NCBI GenBank assembly: GCA_009760885.1
Contig: CM019704.1
Span: forward strand, 15,734,929-15,798,928
Source: Achatina immaculata
Taxonomy: Eukaryota > Mollusca > Gastropoda > Stylommatophora > Achatinidae
DNA: 64,000 nucleotides
Reading direction: 5' to 3'
The notes below the pieces were generated by a model. That model did no database searches, had not been told where the DNA came from, and worked only from the letters and a program-made list of their open reading frames with translations. Each line of letters starts with the position of its first letter. The first letter of the stretch is position 1. Shown one piece after another: positions 24,561-35,519 of this stretch. The translations under genes were made by a program, and so were the position numbers.

Positions 24561-25620
24561 AGGGTTGAGAGAGAGACTGAAGTTGACTTGATGTGGACCG
24601 GATAAAACTGAAACTGCCTTTGACCTGGAGGTTTGCTTTGGTACTTGTTCAGCGGTCGAATGAATTTTCCGTCTGTGTTGGAATATGGATTGGAAGATTG
24701 CTGTTGCTTAACTTTGAATGGGAGACTGGTAATGCCGGGAAATGCACAAAATATTGTCTAAGTGCTGGAGATGAAAGTCTCGTTGTAGGCCTTGGCTACT
24801 TTTGTTCAATATTAAAGACCGTGTGGTGACAGTTTTCTGCAGGACTGCTTGAAGCACGTAGGGAGCGTGGATAGAATCCGGTCCCTTCCAAATGATATAG
24901 CAGAGCTCTAACGAATGTACTACAGCCGCGGTCTAACAAGTAATGAACATGTGAGGCTGTCACCTAGGTCCCACAGTCGTCGGAAAGTGCTTTTCCTGCT
25001 TACATCATCAGCAGTTCATTAGAGGACGGGGAGAGAAAGAGAGACAGAGAATGATAGAGAGATGTAAAAAGAGGAGGGGGGAGAAGAGAGAAGAAACTGT
25101 GTATGTGTGTATATGTAAAGGAAGAAAGAGAGGAGAGAGAGACACACACACACACAGAGTAAGAAAATGAGAGAAAAGATGCAGTCTGTCCTTGTCATAT
25201 GCTGGACAAGAGTTCTGATCTTCTTATAACTGTTACCATTGTTTCCATGGCAGAATATCAGATTACACTAAGAATGACAGCAACACGTCGTCCCGTCCCT
25301 GCTAACTTCAGTCCTCAACAGCGCTTCTCTGGTGCGCTTTTTCCCCTGTGATTTTGGAGAGAGAGATGGGGAGAAAGGGGAAGGAGAGTAAAAGACTGAG
25401 AGAGAAAGAGAGAGAGAGAAAGAGAGAGCGAGAAGATATTAACTAAACTATAGAAAGCCAGGCAATTCTGTTTAAATTCTGACAAGCAGTTATTAAAATG
25501 CCAGATTACACGGATATTTCCCCAATACGGACAAAAGAGACCCCATATTTGTGTTGGTATCTTTCGAGATGGCGCCAAATATTTGGAAAATGTTAGCTGT
25601 TTATTTTTTTTTTCCTCCAT
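24561..25620. other. No gene recognised; GA-rich tracts
   Basis: GA-rich low-complexity DNA at about 25022-25175 and 25355-25435, otherwise ordinary sequence without a supported gene. Confidence 0.5.
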
Positions 25621-25624
25621 AAAC

Positions 25625-27320
25625 ATTGTTATCTGTTAGGTTTTCTGAATAAGGACACAAAATGGACAACTGGTCAGTGGAGAAAGAGAAAAAAATTGAA
25701 AGATGGAGGGAACACTTTAACACCCTACTAAACAGAACACAAGCAGCACAAACAATAGACATACCTGAAGCAAAAACGGAACTAAACATCAATACAGGAC
25801 CAATAACAATAAGTGAAGTAAAGGAGGCGATAAAGAAGCTAAAATCAGACAGGGCACCAGGTGAAGATGAAGTGACTGCTGAGATGTTGAAAGCAGAAGA
25901 AACAGAAAAACCAAAACAACTTTGCCGGATATTACAACAAATTTGGGATCTAGAAAAAGCCCCAGAGGAGTGGAAAACTGGGCTTATAGTAAAACTACCA
26001 AAGAAGGGTGACCTCAGAGATTGCGGGAATTGGAGAGGCATTACCCTACTGCCACTCACCAGTAAAGTATTTTGCAGAATAATCATCAACAGAATTGTAC
26101 CAACACTTGAGGAAAAACTTCGGAAAGAGCAGGCAGGATTTAGGAAAGGAAGATCATGCATAGACCACATATTTGTACTTAGACAAATATTAGAACAGGC
26201 AAATGAGTGGCATAGCACAACATATGCATTATTCATAGATTTTGAGAAAGCTTTTGACAGTGTCAACAGAGATGCACTGTGGAAAATCCTAAGATGGCAT
26301 GGCCTCCCCCACAAGATAGTAAATGTAATCAAAGCCCTATATGAGGGTTTTCAGTGCAAAGTGATCTGTGGAGAACATACCTCCAGCAGCTTTAGGGTAC
26401 AAACAAGAGTGAAACAGGGATGTGTACTATCACCAACATTATTTATCTTGGCAGTAGACTGGTTAATGAAGGAGGCAACATCAGACAAACGCAGAGGATT
26501 ACAATAGACCCTGACACAGTGCTGGAGGACCTTGACTTTGCGGACGACATTTGTCTATTATCAAGCAGTCACAAAGATATGCAAGATAAAATAAACAAGC
26601 TAACTCAGAATGCAAACAACATAGGACTAAAGATCAACGTAGGAAAGACAAAGTTAATGAAACAAAATGTGAACAACAGAAATATACTCAGAGTAGATAG
26701 CAAGTTAGTGGAGGAGGTCAACGAATTTGTATACCTTGGCAGCAGAGTAGTAGAAAATGGAGACAGCACAGAGGACATCAACAGTAGACTTACTAGAGCA
26801 AACCAGGCTTTTGCAGTGCTGCAGACTATATGGAAATTTAAAAAAACTAAGCATAAATATGAAAATCAGGATATTTAAGAGTAATGTTCTAAGTGTACTA
26901 CTCTATGGAAGTGAATGCTGGAAAATCACCAAAACCATATAAAACAAGTTGAATTCTTTCCAGACTAAATGTTTACGAAGAATTAGGAAAATATTCTGGC
27001 CAAACACCACAAGAAATAACATCTTATTGGCAGAAATGCAGATGAAGCCACTGACAACAATTATTGAGGAAAGACGCTGGCGATGGTTGGGACATGTGCT
27101 CCGAATGACTGACAACTCACTACCAAAAATAGCACTAAGATGGACACCACAGGGGAACAGAAGTAAGGGTAGACCAAAAGAGATATGGAGAAGAACAACA
27201 GAAAGGATGTTGAGCAATAGAGGGCTCACCTGGGCAAGAGCAGAAAAAAAGGCGAAGGACAGGCATTTGTGGAAAACCCTTACGGAAGCCCCATGTGCCC
27301 TGGGCACTTAAGGTTCAGAG
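25625..27320 (+). pseudogene. RTE-like LINE with reverse-transcriptase domain
   Basis: The frame contains VKEAIKKLKSDRAPGEDEVT, LPKKGDLRDCGNWRGITLLP, YALFIDFEKAFDSVNRDALW (motif A), TRVKQGCVLSPTLFILA (motif B) and, after a +1/-1 frame change near 26505, LDFADDICLLSSSHKDM (motif C with intact catalytic FADD). Later come VLLYGSECWKI, RRWRWLGHVLRMTDN and GRPKEIWRRTTERM, then TEAPCALGT and stop. The upstream endonuclease is missing (5'-truncated). Breaks are at ~26505 and ~26850, with a stop at 26941. The 3' tail is (GA)n. The same family is present at 38640-39450 as endonuclease joined to the 3' end. Confidence 0.92.
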
Positions 27321-27739
27321 AGAGAGAGGTTTTCTGAAAGTACGTTACTGAATCATGTTCTGAAACTATTTATACGCGAATATTAATTGTTTATTAATAT
27401 ACTAATAGACGAGCGTGCAGTGACATCTGGTGTGCCTCGTCTTGCAGGTTCTGTATATTTAGAGACTGCCACCCGATCTCACAGACCAGGAGATGGAAGA
27501 AAGGATAATACAAAGAAAAAGGAGTCACTGGTACTGGGGGGAGGGGGGAGCAATCTCAGCTTCCCTATGGAACCTACACCTATAATATTTTGCTCAGCAA
27601 GCGAACGCTCTAACTACTGAGCAACTCTGACCCTGCTGGTTGTGATGCTTTGATCGAATTTTTCTGCCAAGTCAAGAGTCACACGATATAGAAATATCTA
27701 GGGTTGAATGTCTGAAAAAGTACATACATACAGGCAGAC

Positions 27740-28018
27740 AGACAGGGTGAAAGAGAGAGAGAGAGAAGAGACTAGAGAGAAGAGAGAGAGAAGAGAAGAG
27801 AGAGAGAAGAGGAGAAGAGAAGAGAAGGGAGAGAAGAGAGAGAGAGAAGAGAGAGAAGAGAAGAGAGAAGAGAGAAAAGAGAAGAGAGAAAAGAGAAGAG
27901 AGAAAAGAGAAGAGAGAGAGAAGAAAGAGAGAGAAGAGAGAAAGAAGAGAGAGAGAAGAAAGAGAGAGGAGAGAGAACAGAAAGAAAGAGAAGAGAGAGA
28001 GAGAGAAGAGAGAGAGCT
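27740..28018. repeat. Polypurine (GA/GAA) tract, ~280 bp
   Basis: Almost pure purine on the plus strand (agagaagagagagagaag pattern). Opposite-strand ORFs rich in Ser, Leu and Phe are artefacts. Confidence 0.92.
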
Positions 28019-28144
28019 AACGAACGTTATTTTCACAAGGTGAAGAACTGGGCCAACAGGCTCGTCTATCTTTCTAAACTTCATCACTCAGCTTTCATCC
28101 TAATGTAATCACTCAGCGTGTGTTGCGAACATTCTAAGCACTCT

Positions 28145-28176
<32 letters not shown>

Positions 28177-28280
28177 GAGAGAGAGACGGAGAGAGACACA
28201 GATAGAGACGGATAGAGACACAGATAAAGAGAGACAGACAGAGAGACAGACAGAGAAACAGAGAGAGAGAGAGAGAACAC
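28145..28280. repeat. (GA)n and GACA-rich tract
   Basis: GA dinucleotides passing into gagacagacagagaga-like sequence. Confidence 0.9.
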
Positions 28281-28514
28281 AGAAATCAAATGGAAATAAA
28301 AAACTGTTAACACAACATGTCTGAAGTTTCCTCAGCTGCGGTTAATGAAGTTTAGTTCCGTGCCCTTTTCGCGACCCACTTTCACCATTTTTTTAAGCGG
28401 CGACGAGGAAGATCAAATGTTAAAATTACTGTGATTCTTTGAGCCAAAGCCCAGTCAGTCGGCTCGTGCAAGGATAATAACGGCAACACAGCGCAACAAA
28501 CTTCCAACGCCGAA

Positions 28515-28848
28515 GAAAAAGAAAAAGGAGGAAGAGGAATGAGGAAGAGGAGAAAATGAGAAGAAGAAGGAGGGGGAATGAGGAGGAGAAGAAGGATTGA
28601 GGAGAAGGAATGAGAGAAGGAGGAGGAGTGAGGAGGAGAAGGATTTAAGAGGAAGAGGAGGAGTGGGGAGGAAGAGGAGGAATGAGAAGAAGGAGGAGGA
28701 GGAATAAGGAGGAGAAGGACTGATAAGGAGGAGGAGGAAAAGGATTGAGAAGAAGGAGGAGAATTGAGGAGAAGAAGGAAGAGGAAGAATGAGGAGGTGG
28801 AGGGTTGAGGGAACGACGAGAAGAAGGATTGAGAAGAAGAAGATTCTC
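28515..28848. repeat. Polypurine (GGA/GAA) tract, ~330 bp
   Basis: Irregular GAGGAA/GAAGGA units, nearly all purine on the plus strand. Such tracts can form triplex (H-) DNA, an inference from composition. Confidence 0.9.
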
Positions 28849-28926
28849 CTTTGAGCATTCACCGACATCATGCTGGATAACCCTGAAGAAGCAGCATTTC
28901 GTTTTAGCATCATCATAGCTTTACAG

Positions 28927-29078
28927 CAGTGTTTCCCACCGTGGGGAATACGCTCCACAGAGGGCCAATCTGAATTTTTTTCAGAATTTGGTTGACTCGT
29001 ATGCTGCGGGGAGGGGGGGCATCAAAATATTTGAGGCGTCGAGGTGGGGCATTATTCAAAGCAAGTTGGGAAACGCTA
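28927..29078. mobile_element. hAT MITE with 8-bp target duplication
   Basis: The element starts CAGTGTTTCCCACC and ends TTGGGAAACGCTA, an inverted terminus. It is flanked by ctttacag (28919-28926) and ctctacag (29079-29086), an 8-bp duplication with one change, as hAT elements make. At 152 bp it is non-autonomous. Confidence 0.78.
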
Positions 29079-29164
29079 CTCTACAGAGTGGCATTTGTAA
29101 TGGCCGATGTGATTACAATGAATAACCTGCGTGGTTATCACTGTAGGTTTTTTTTTTTTTTTAA

Positions 29165-30310
29165 TGGATCGCTTCCATTCATAACACTAACAGAAAGAGC
29201 TTTAAAAGTACAGACAGATCTCTACTTATGCTTCATTGATTACACCAAGGCATTCGACAAGGTGAAACATAATGAAATTATTAAAATGCTTGAAGACATC
29301 ACTATAGACGGCAAAGACCTGAGGATTGTAAAACGTCTATACTGGTAGCAAGAAGCAGCAATTCGTGTTGAAAATAGAACTGGAAAATATCAACCTATAA
29401 AACAAGGGGTGCGACAAGGATGTGTACTATCTCCAGACCTTTTTTCTCTGTATAGCGAGAATATTCTAAGAACAATCATCACAGAACCAGGCATAAAAAT
29501 TGGAGGATACAATATTAACAACCTTCGGTATGCTGACAACACAGTACTGATAGCTGAGAACCAACAAGACCTGCAAAATCTCTTGGATAAAGTCGCCAAA
29601 GAAAGTGAACAGAAAGGCCTTACTTTGAACATCAAAAAGACAGAGACTATGGTTATATCTAAGAAACAGAATCCACCAACATACAGTATAAAATTAAACG
29701 GAACTATTCTAAAGCGGGTGCAGAAATTCAAATACCTTGGAGCAGTAATAACTTCAGATGGGAAATGCAGAACAGAAATTAGGAACAGAATAGGCCAAGC
29801 AAAGGCTGCATTTCAGAGAGTGAGAAACATATTAACCAACACATCCTTATCAATGAATGTTAGAAAACGAGTCCTAAAATGCTATATTGAACCTATCTTG
29901 TTATATGGAAGTGAATCATGGACAACAGACAAGTCTGCACAAAAATCATTGGAAGCAGCAGAAATGTGGTTTATTAGAAGAATGTTGCGAATCCGCTGGA
30001 CAGCAAAAATAACTAATGAAGAATGTATGAGAAGAGCTGGAGAGACAAAAAAAATCTTGTCAAAAAGATAAGAGAGAAATAATGTACTTTCATAGGACAT
30101 GCAATGAGAAGAGGGGGCATTGAAAATATTATAACAACAGGAAAAATAGAAGGAAGACGATCAAGAGGAAGACCAAGAGAAATGATACTGGACAGTCTGA
30201 CGGGATGGTGTGAGAGGAGACCGCCAACTGAGCTGATGGCCTGCATGAAGGATCGTATACTCTGGAGAAGCATAATAGCCAACGCCAGTCGGCACGGCAC
30301 CTGATGATGA
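29165..30310 (+). pseudogene. RTE-like LINE with reverse-transcriptase palm, mutated active site
   Basis: The plus strand reads LYLCFIDYTKAFDKVKHNEI (motif A), a stop at 29346, then [20 protein letters not shown] (motif B) and [20 protein letters not shown]. This is motif C with YADN in place of YADD, so one catalytic Asp is lost. [34 protein letters not shown] and [11 protein letters not shown] follow. After a frame change near 30070 come FIGHAMRRGG, GRRSRGRPREMILD and RILWRSIIANASRHGT, then stop. The tail is (GAT)n. It is 5'-truncated and dead. Confidence 0.92.
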
Positions 30311-30612
30311 TGATGATTCCATTCATAATGTGATCCTGTTTCAAATTTTAAGACTCCAGCGCTCATTAGCAAGTGGATAGTTCATAATGACTAGCAGTTA
30401 TCTCCCGTATAATCTTCCAGATAGGGCTTCACGATATAGCGCGTTGTTTGTCCAGCGAAGTCCCCGCTGTAAAATCAATACTGTTTGACAAAGACAGACT
30501 ATGAAACTGCGGTTTGAATTTCAGTCTTATGCTAATTAATGTCGGGAATTTCCCATTGCTCTTGGGTATAAATTAATAGCCAGGGCGAAAAAAAGGCTCT
30601 GACGCTCATTAG

Positions 30613-30745
30613 TATTATATTTCTGAAATGTATGTTCATGGGGGTAATTACCCCAGCATTATATTTCTGAAATGTATGTTCATGGGGGTAATTACCCAAG
30701 CATTATATTTCTGAAATGTATGTTCATGGGGGTATTACCCCATAG
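30613..30745. repeat. Minisatellite, 44-bp unit, 3 copies
   Basis: Units contain ttctgaaatgtatgttcatg and gggggtaattacccc; the latter is a perfect palindrome-like hairpin core (gggtaattaccc). Confidence 0.85.
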
Positions 30746-30779
30746 TCTGGCTGAATACGACTACACATAATCATGCATC

Positions 30780-31085
30780 CCTTCCTTTTATCACCACTGC
30801 TACCACTACCATTATTACTACTACTGTCCCTACCACTACTACCCCTGTTGCCACTACAACTACTACCATAACTACCATTAGTATCACTACTATTACTACC
30901 ACTACTATCACCACTAGAAGTTCTTCTACCGCCCCACTATTATTATTATTACTACTACTACGGCTGTCACTATAACCACCACCTGTATCGTCACTACGAG
31001 TAATGCAGCCACTACTATCACTACTACTACTTCCATCACTAGTTCCACAACCATCACTACTTCCACAACTACATTCTTCTTCTTC
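30780..31085. repeat. (ACT/ACC)n trinucleotide tract, left
   Basis: Imperfect triplet array (accactactacc pattern). It resumes at 31425 after a LINE fragment. Confidence 0.88.
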
Positions 31086-31117
31086 TGTGCTACATGGTTC
31101 TTGTCTATATTTATTAT

Positions 31118-31420
31118 TCATATAAACTGCGCGGTCTTTTGAAGGTCATGCTTTGTCCCCCAAAAGTGTGTCTTCCAGTGCAGTCTGCCACCATAGCTGG
31201 GTTCGGGCATCTCGGTAGATGGGGCAGAGCGCAGGACGTGCTCTGGGGGGTCTTGATGCCAGTCTCGCACCTGCAGTCTTGGGGTGGCTGTGGCGGGCCG
31301 AAGCGATTTACAGGTGTGCTGGAAATCGGCGGTACCCCGTGCGTAGTCTGAAGATGGTGGTTTGTCCTTGACATGACAGATGCGGCACCTGGTCGTTAAA
31401 TGGTGGGCTGTGCTGCTCAA
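31118..31420 (-). pseudogene. RNase H-type LINE (family B) 3' end, minus strand
   Basis: The minus strand reads HHLTTRCRICH, TGIKTPQSTSCAL or, in another frame, DPPEHVLRSAPSTEMPEPSY and HFWGTKHDLQKTAQFI before the stop. The pattern EH.L.SCP....R......P......KLWG....L..TA.FI closes ORF2 of I/Nimb-like LINEs that also carry RNase H. It relates directly to the 3' end at 43640-43742. It lies inside an ACT/ACC triplet tract. Confidence 0.75.
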
Positions 31421-31424
31421 TCCA

Positions 31425-31575
31425 TCACTACCATCACTATTACTACTGTTAGCAATACTACTACTGCTATTGCAAATATTCCTACTGCAGCTATATTGAT
31501 TACCATTATATCGCCTATCACCACTGTTACCTATAAAGCTGTTTATTATACACTGTTGTTGCTACTACTACATCC
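31425..31575. repeat. (ACT)n-type trinucleotide tract, right
   Basis: Imperfect continuation of the triplet tract seen at 30780-31085. Confidence 0.8.
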
Positions 31576-31654
31576 GCTTCTATCACTAATCTATTTGGCT
31601 CAGCCTATAATTTTGCTAGCAAATATAGACTACCTAACGTAAAATGCTACATAT

Positions 31655-31998
31655 ACTCAATATTCCTTTACGGTGTAGAAGTTCCTTTATGGTGTAGAAG
31701 TTCCTTTATGGTGTATAAGTTCCTTTATGGTGTATAAGTTCCTTTATGGTGTAGAAGTTTCTTTACGGTGTAGAAGTTCTTTTATGGTGTATAAGTTCCT
31801 TTATGGTGCATAAGTTCTTTTACGGTGTAGAAGTTTCTTTAAGGTATAGAAGTTCCTTTATGGTGTAGAAGTTCCTTTATGGTGTAGAAGTTCCTTTACG
31901 GTGTAGAAGTTCCTTTACGGTGTAGAAGTTCCTTTATGGTGTAGAAGTTCCTTTATTGTGTAGAAGTTCCTTTATTGTGTAGAAGTTCCTTTATGGTG
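31655..31998. repeat. Minisatellite, 19-bp unit, about 18 copies
   Basis: Units gttcctttatggtgtagaa with minor variants (acggtg, attgtg, gtataa). Confidence 0.93.
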
Positions 31999-32365
31999 TA
32001 GACGCCTGGCTTTTAAATAAGACAACAAAGAAAAACTGATGCCCTCGAAATGTGGATATACAAAAGAATGGGGCATATCACTATCACATGGACGGAGAAG
32101 GAAACAAAGAAGTGCTAGATCAGCTGGGACTGAAATGAGACTGAAAATCATAAGAACAAGATAAATGAGATACTTTGGGCACGTCAAGAGGCATAATACT
32201 ATACTGAAGACTCCATGGAAGAGAAACAAGACAACGACGCATCAAGAGATGGACAGGAACCGGCTCGGCCGAGTGAGCTAGGAAAATGAAAAACAGAGCA
32301 GACTCACTGCAGCTAGTCTTCCGTGGGAAGATGGCACAAGATGATGATGATGACGATGACAGCTT
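31999..32365 (+). pseudogene. LINE 3' end, degenerate, abutting a minisatellite
   Basis: The plus strand begins WLLNKTTKKKTDALEMWIYKRM. The word ALEMWIYKRM matches the A.EMWF.RRM block of RTE-like ORFs. Later frames give ...SVGRWHKMMMMT from a GAT-rich tail. Stops and frameshifts are frequent. Its truncated 5' end starts directly at the last 19-bp satellite unit. Confidence 0.65.
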
Positions 32366-32471
32366 TGCTTCAGTTAGAAAACACACACATCCTGCTTTAA
32401 TCAAAATCCTCATTTTGGACCGGGAAGGCATAGAGAAGTTTAGAGCACTCAGCTCAGAGTAATCTTCTTAC

Positions 32472-32668
32472 AAAAGAGATGACGACTGCGGTAAAACTGC
32501 TTCTAGTAATAAAAGTAGACAAAAGAGATGACGACTGCGGTAAAACTGCTTCTAGTAATAAAGGTAGACAAAAGAGATGACGACTGTGGTAAAACTGGTT
32601 ATAGTAATAAAGGTAGACAAAAGAGATGACGACTAGAGTAAAACTGATTCTAGTAGTAAAAGTAGACA
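32472..32668. repeat. Minisatellite, 49-bp unit, 4 copies
   Basis: Units contain aaaagagatgacgactgcgg and ttctagtaataaaagtagac. It abuts the dispersed repeat on its right. Confidence 0.88.
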
Positions 32669-33175
32669 GAGGTGTATGGTTCAGTTTTACAAAACAACAA
32701 AGAAAATGAGGAAACTAAGCAGAACGTATAAATGAAGAACATACAACATCCAATATTTCGCCGTGAGTCTTTTTCAAGGATTACATACAAAGACAACACA
32801 GCATATATTTTTGCAAATACAGAAAATAGATGAAAAACTTAGGTTTCTGGTCTCCTACAGCTTTGAAAAAGCTCTTATACAAATAAAAAAAAACTTTTCT
32901 TTCCCACTGTTGTCATGGAGATTTTATGTCATCCACTCTATCTACGTACACTCACCTCCCCATCCCGATCCCCACCCTGTGCCTATACACCCCTATCACC
33001 ACTTTTTCAATACACTTAAGAAGACACTAAAACCATTTTCTATAAATATTATACTCAGCAGCATGACCTATGTCTTTCACTTCTCCCCATCTTCATTTTT
33101 ACACACAAGGAAAGAAAGAAAACTCCTTATTAGAGACTGAAAGAATCATTCAGTTTTTACTGCAGGCAAATGATA
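32665..33175 (-). mobile_element. Second copy of the unclassified dispersed repeat
   Basis: In reverse complement the words gcgaaatattggatgttgta, tgttcttcatttatac and gttttgtaaaac...aaccatacacc match 12240-12447. Both copies end at a minisatellite boundary. The left limit is set by homology; the right limit is uncertain. Confidence 0.5.
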
Positions 33176-33384
33176 ATCTTACTTAAGTAAGTATCCAGTC
33201 TTGATCACCCTAAAAAAAGTCAGCCTTTGGTATCATCCTGATAAAGACAAATCCCACTTCACAAAAATATATCCTCCAGTAGATTTTAAATTCGGCTTAC
33301 TTTCGCTGCCACGTGACTATGTTCATCAAAATAAATAAATAATCAAAAAGGATAACGACATTCAAAGTGAAAGGACACATTGTT

Positions 33385-33870
33385 TTAACAGGGTATAGTT
33401 ATTAGAACGTGGTACCACAGTTTTAACAGGATATAGTTATTAGAACGTGGTACCACAGTTTTAACAGGGTATGGCTATTAGAACGTGGTACCACAGTTTT
33501 AACAGGGTATAGTTATTAGAACGTGGTACCACAGTTTTAACAGGGTATGGCTATTAGAACGTGGTACCACAGTTTTAACAGGGTATAGTTATTAGAACGT
33601 GGTACCACAGTTTTAACAGGGTATAGTTATTAGAACGTGGTACCACAGTTTTAACAGGATATAGTTATTAGAACGTGGTACCACAGTTTTAACAGGGTAT
33701 GGCTATTAGAACGTGGTACCACAGTTTTAACAGGGTATAGTTATTAGAACGTGGTACCACTATTTTAACAGGGTATAGCTATTATAACGTGGTACCACTA
33801 TTCCATGTTATAGCTATTAGAACGTGGTACCACTATTTTAACAGGGTATAACTGTTAGAACAGGTCAATC
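33385..33870. repeat. Minisatellite, 38-bp unit (dimer of a 19-bp unit)
   Basis: About 12 units of gtaccacagttttaacagg followed by gtatagttattagaacgtg. The two 19-bp halves each resemble the 19-bp unit found at 34866-35510. Confidence 0.9.
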
Positions 33871-33917
33871 TACATGGCGTAGGCGATAATTTATCTCCAC
33901 AATTCCCTGTCTTTAGT

Positions 33918-34540
33918 AGTCTAAATGATTATGAGATCCGCCGGTGACTTTCTTCCTAGCCACACTGACAGCCCATCCAGTAACTTCTTTCTCTGTCTTC
34001 CTCTGTCACCTCTTCCCTCAATTTTTTCAGTTGTCACAATGTGTTCCAATTTTCCTCTTCTCAGAACATGTCCTACAAATCTCTCTTGTCTGCCTCTGAT
34101 CTGTGGTGTAATTTGCCTTTTAACTCCGGCCTCTCTTAAGACCTCGTTGGTTTTCTTAGCTATCCGTGGTACCTTCAACATCCTTCTTATGAACCACATT
34201 TCCATGGCCTCCATTTCTCGCTGTACTCTCTTATTTATGGACCATGCTTCGCATCCATAAAACAAAATTGCCTCGATGTAACATTTAAGTATTCGGAATC
34301 TTGTTTCCACTGATATGGATCTGTTGCACAAGATATTTCTCATTTTCTGGAATGCTGACTTAGCCTGAGCACATCTGCTTTTTATTTCCTTGTGACATTT
34401 CTCATCAGCTGTTCCTAAGTACTTGAATCTATCAACTTGTTTCAGTTCTGTGCCATCGATTGTAATGGTACATTTTAGTGGTATTCTTTTCTTTGAGATG
34501 ACCATCACTTCAAGTCTTCTTTTTATTCAGCCTGGGACCT
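33918..34540 (-). pseudogene. RTE-like LINE 3' part, inserted in the 38/19-bp satellite
   Basis: On the minus strand an intact 195-codon frame reads [75 protein letters not shown] and ends KSPADLIII. These are the KYLG, W.I...., MWFIRRML and GHVLRRG...I.TTGKIEG blocks of an RTE-like ORF2 C terminus. The tail is an ATT/ATC run. The palm domain is missing. Satellite lies on both sides. Being open for 195 codons, it is fairly young. Confidence 0.88.
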
Positions 34541-34579
34541 TTACTTTTACTTTCACGAACCACGAATAAGTACCAGTAG

Positions 34580-34865
34580 AATAGGTGGTACCAGGTAGAA
34601 TAGGTACCACTATTTTAACAGGGTATAACTATTAGTACGTGGTACCACTATTTTAAAAGGATATAGCTATTAGAATAGGTACCACTATTTTAACAGGGTA
34701 GAACTATTAGAACAGATACCATTCTTTAACAATGTATAATTGTTACAACACAGTACCACTATTTTAACAAGGTATAACTAATAATAAATGGTACTACTAT
34801 CTCAACGAGGTATAAATATTAGAATACGGAACCATTATTTCAGCTGTGTATAATTATTATTATAA
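34580..34865. repeat. Degenerate satellite between the 38-bp and 19-bp arrays
   Basis: Diverged units with ggtaccactattttaacagg-like words and irregular spacing, linking the two forms of the satellite. Confidence 0.75.
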
Positions 34866-35510
34866 AGCACCACTATTAGAACAGGGTACCACTATTAGAG
34901 CAGGGTACCACTATTAGAGCAGGGTACCACTATTAGAGCAGGGTACCACTATTAGAGCAGGGTACCACTATTAGAACAGGGTACCACTATTAGAGCAGGG
35001 TACCACTATTAGAACAGGGTACCACTATTAGAACAGGGTACCACTATTAGAGCAGGGTACCACTATTAGAGCAGGGTACCACTATTAGAACAGGGTACCA
35101 CTATTAGAGCAGGGTACCACTATTAGAGCAGGGTACCACTATTAGAGCAGGGTACCACTATTAGAGTAGGGTACCACTATTAGAACAGGGTACCACTATT
35201 AGAACAGGGTACCACTATTAGAGCAGGGTACCACTATTAGAACAGGGTACCACTATTAGAACAGGGTACCACTATTAGAGCAGGGTACCACTATTAGAGC
35301 AGGGTACCACTATTAGAACAGGGTACCACTATTAGAACAGGGTACCACTATTAGAACAGGGTACCACTATTAGAGCAGGGTACCACTATTAGAGCAGGGT
35401 ACCACTATTAGAGCAGGGTACCACTATTAGAACAGGGTACCACTATTAGAGCAGGGTACCACTATTAGAACAGGGTACCACTATTAGAACAGGGTACAAC
35501 TATTATAACA
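34866..35510. repeat. Minisatellite, 19-bp unit, about 33 copies
   Basis: Very homogeneous gtaccactattagagcagg units, with an a/g alternation (agaacagg versus agagcagg). Confidence 0.95.
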
Positions 35511-35519
35511 TGGTACAAC

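Noticed and set aside
25675..26332. A 243-codon minus-strand frame.
   Set aside because: Shadow of the LINE reverse-transcriptase coding strand.
34866..35510. Regular 19-bp repeats considered as a CRISPR-like array.
   Set aside because: There are no unique spacers; it is a head-to-tail satellite in a eukaryotic genome.
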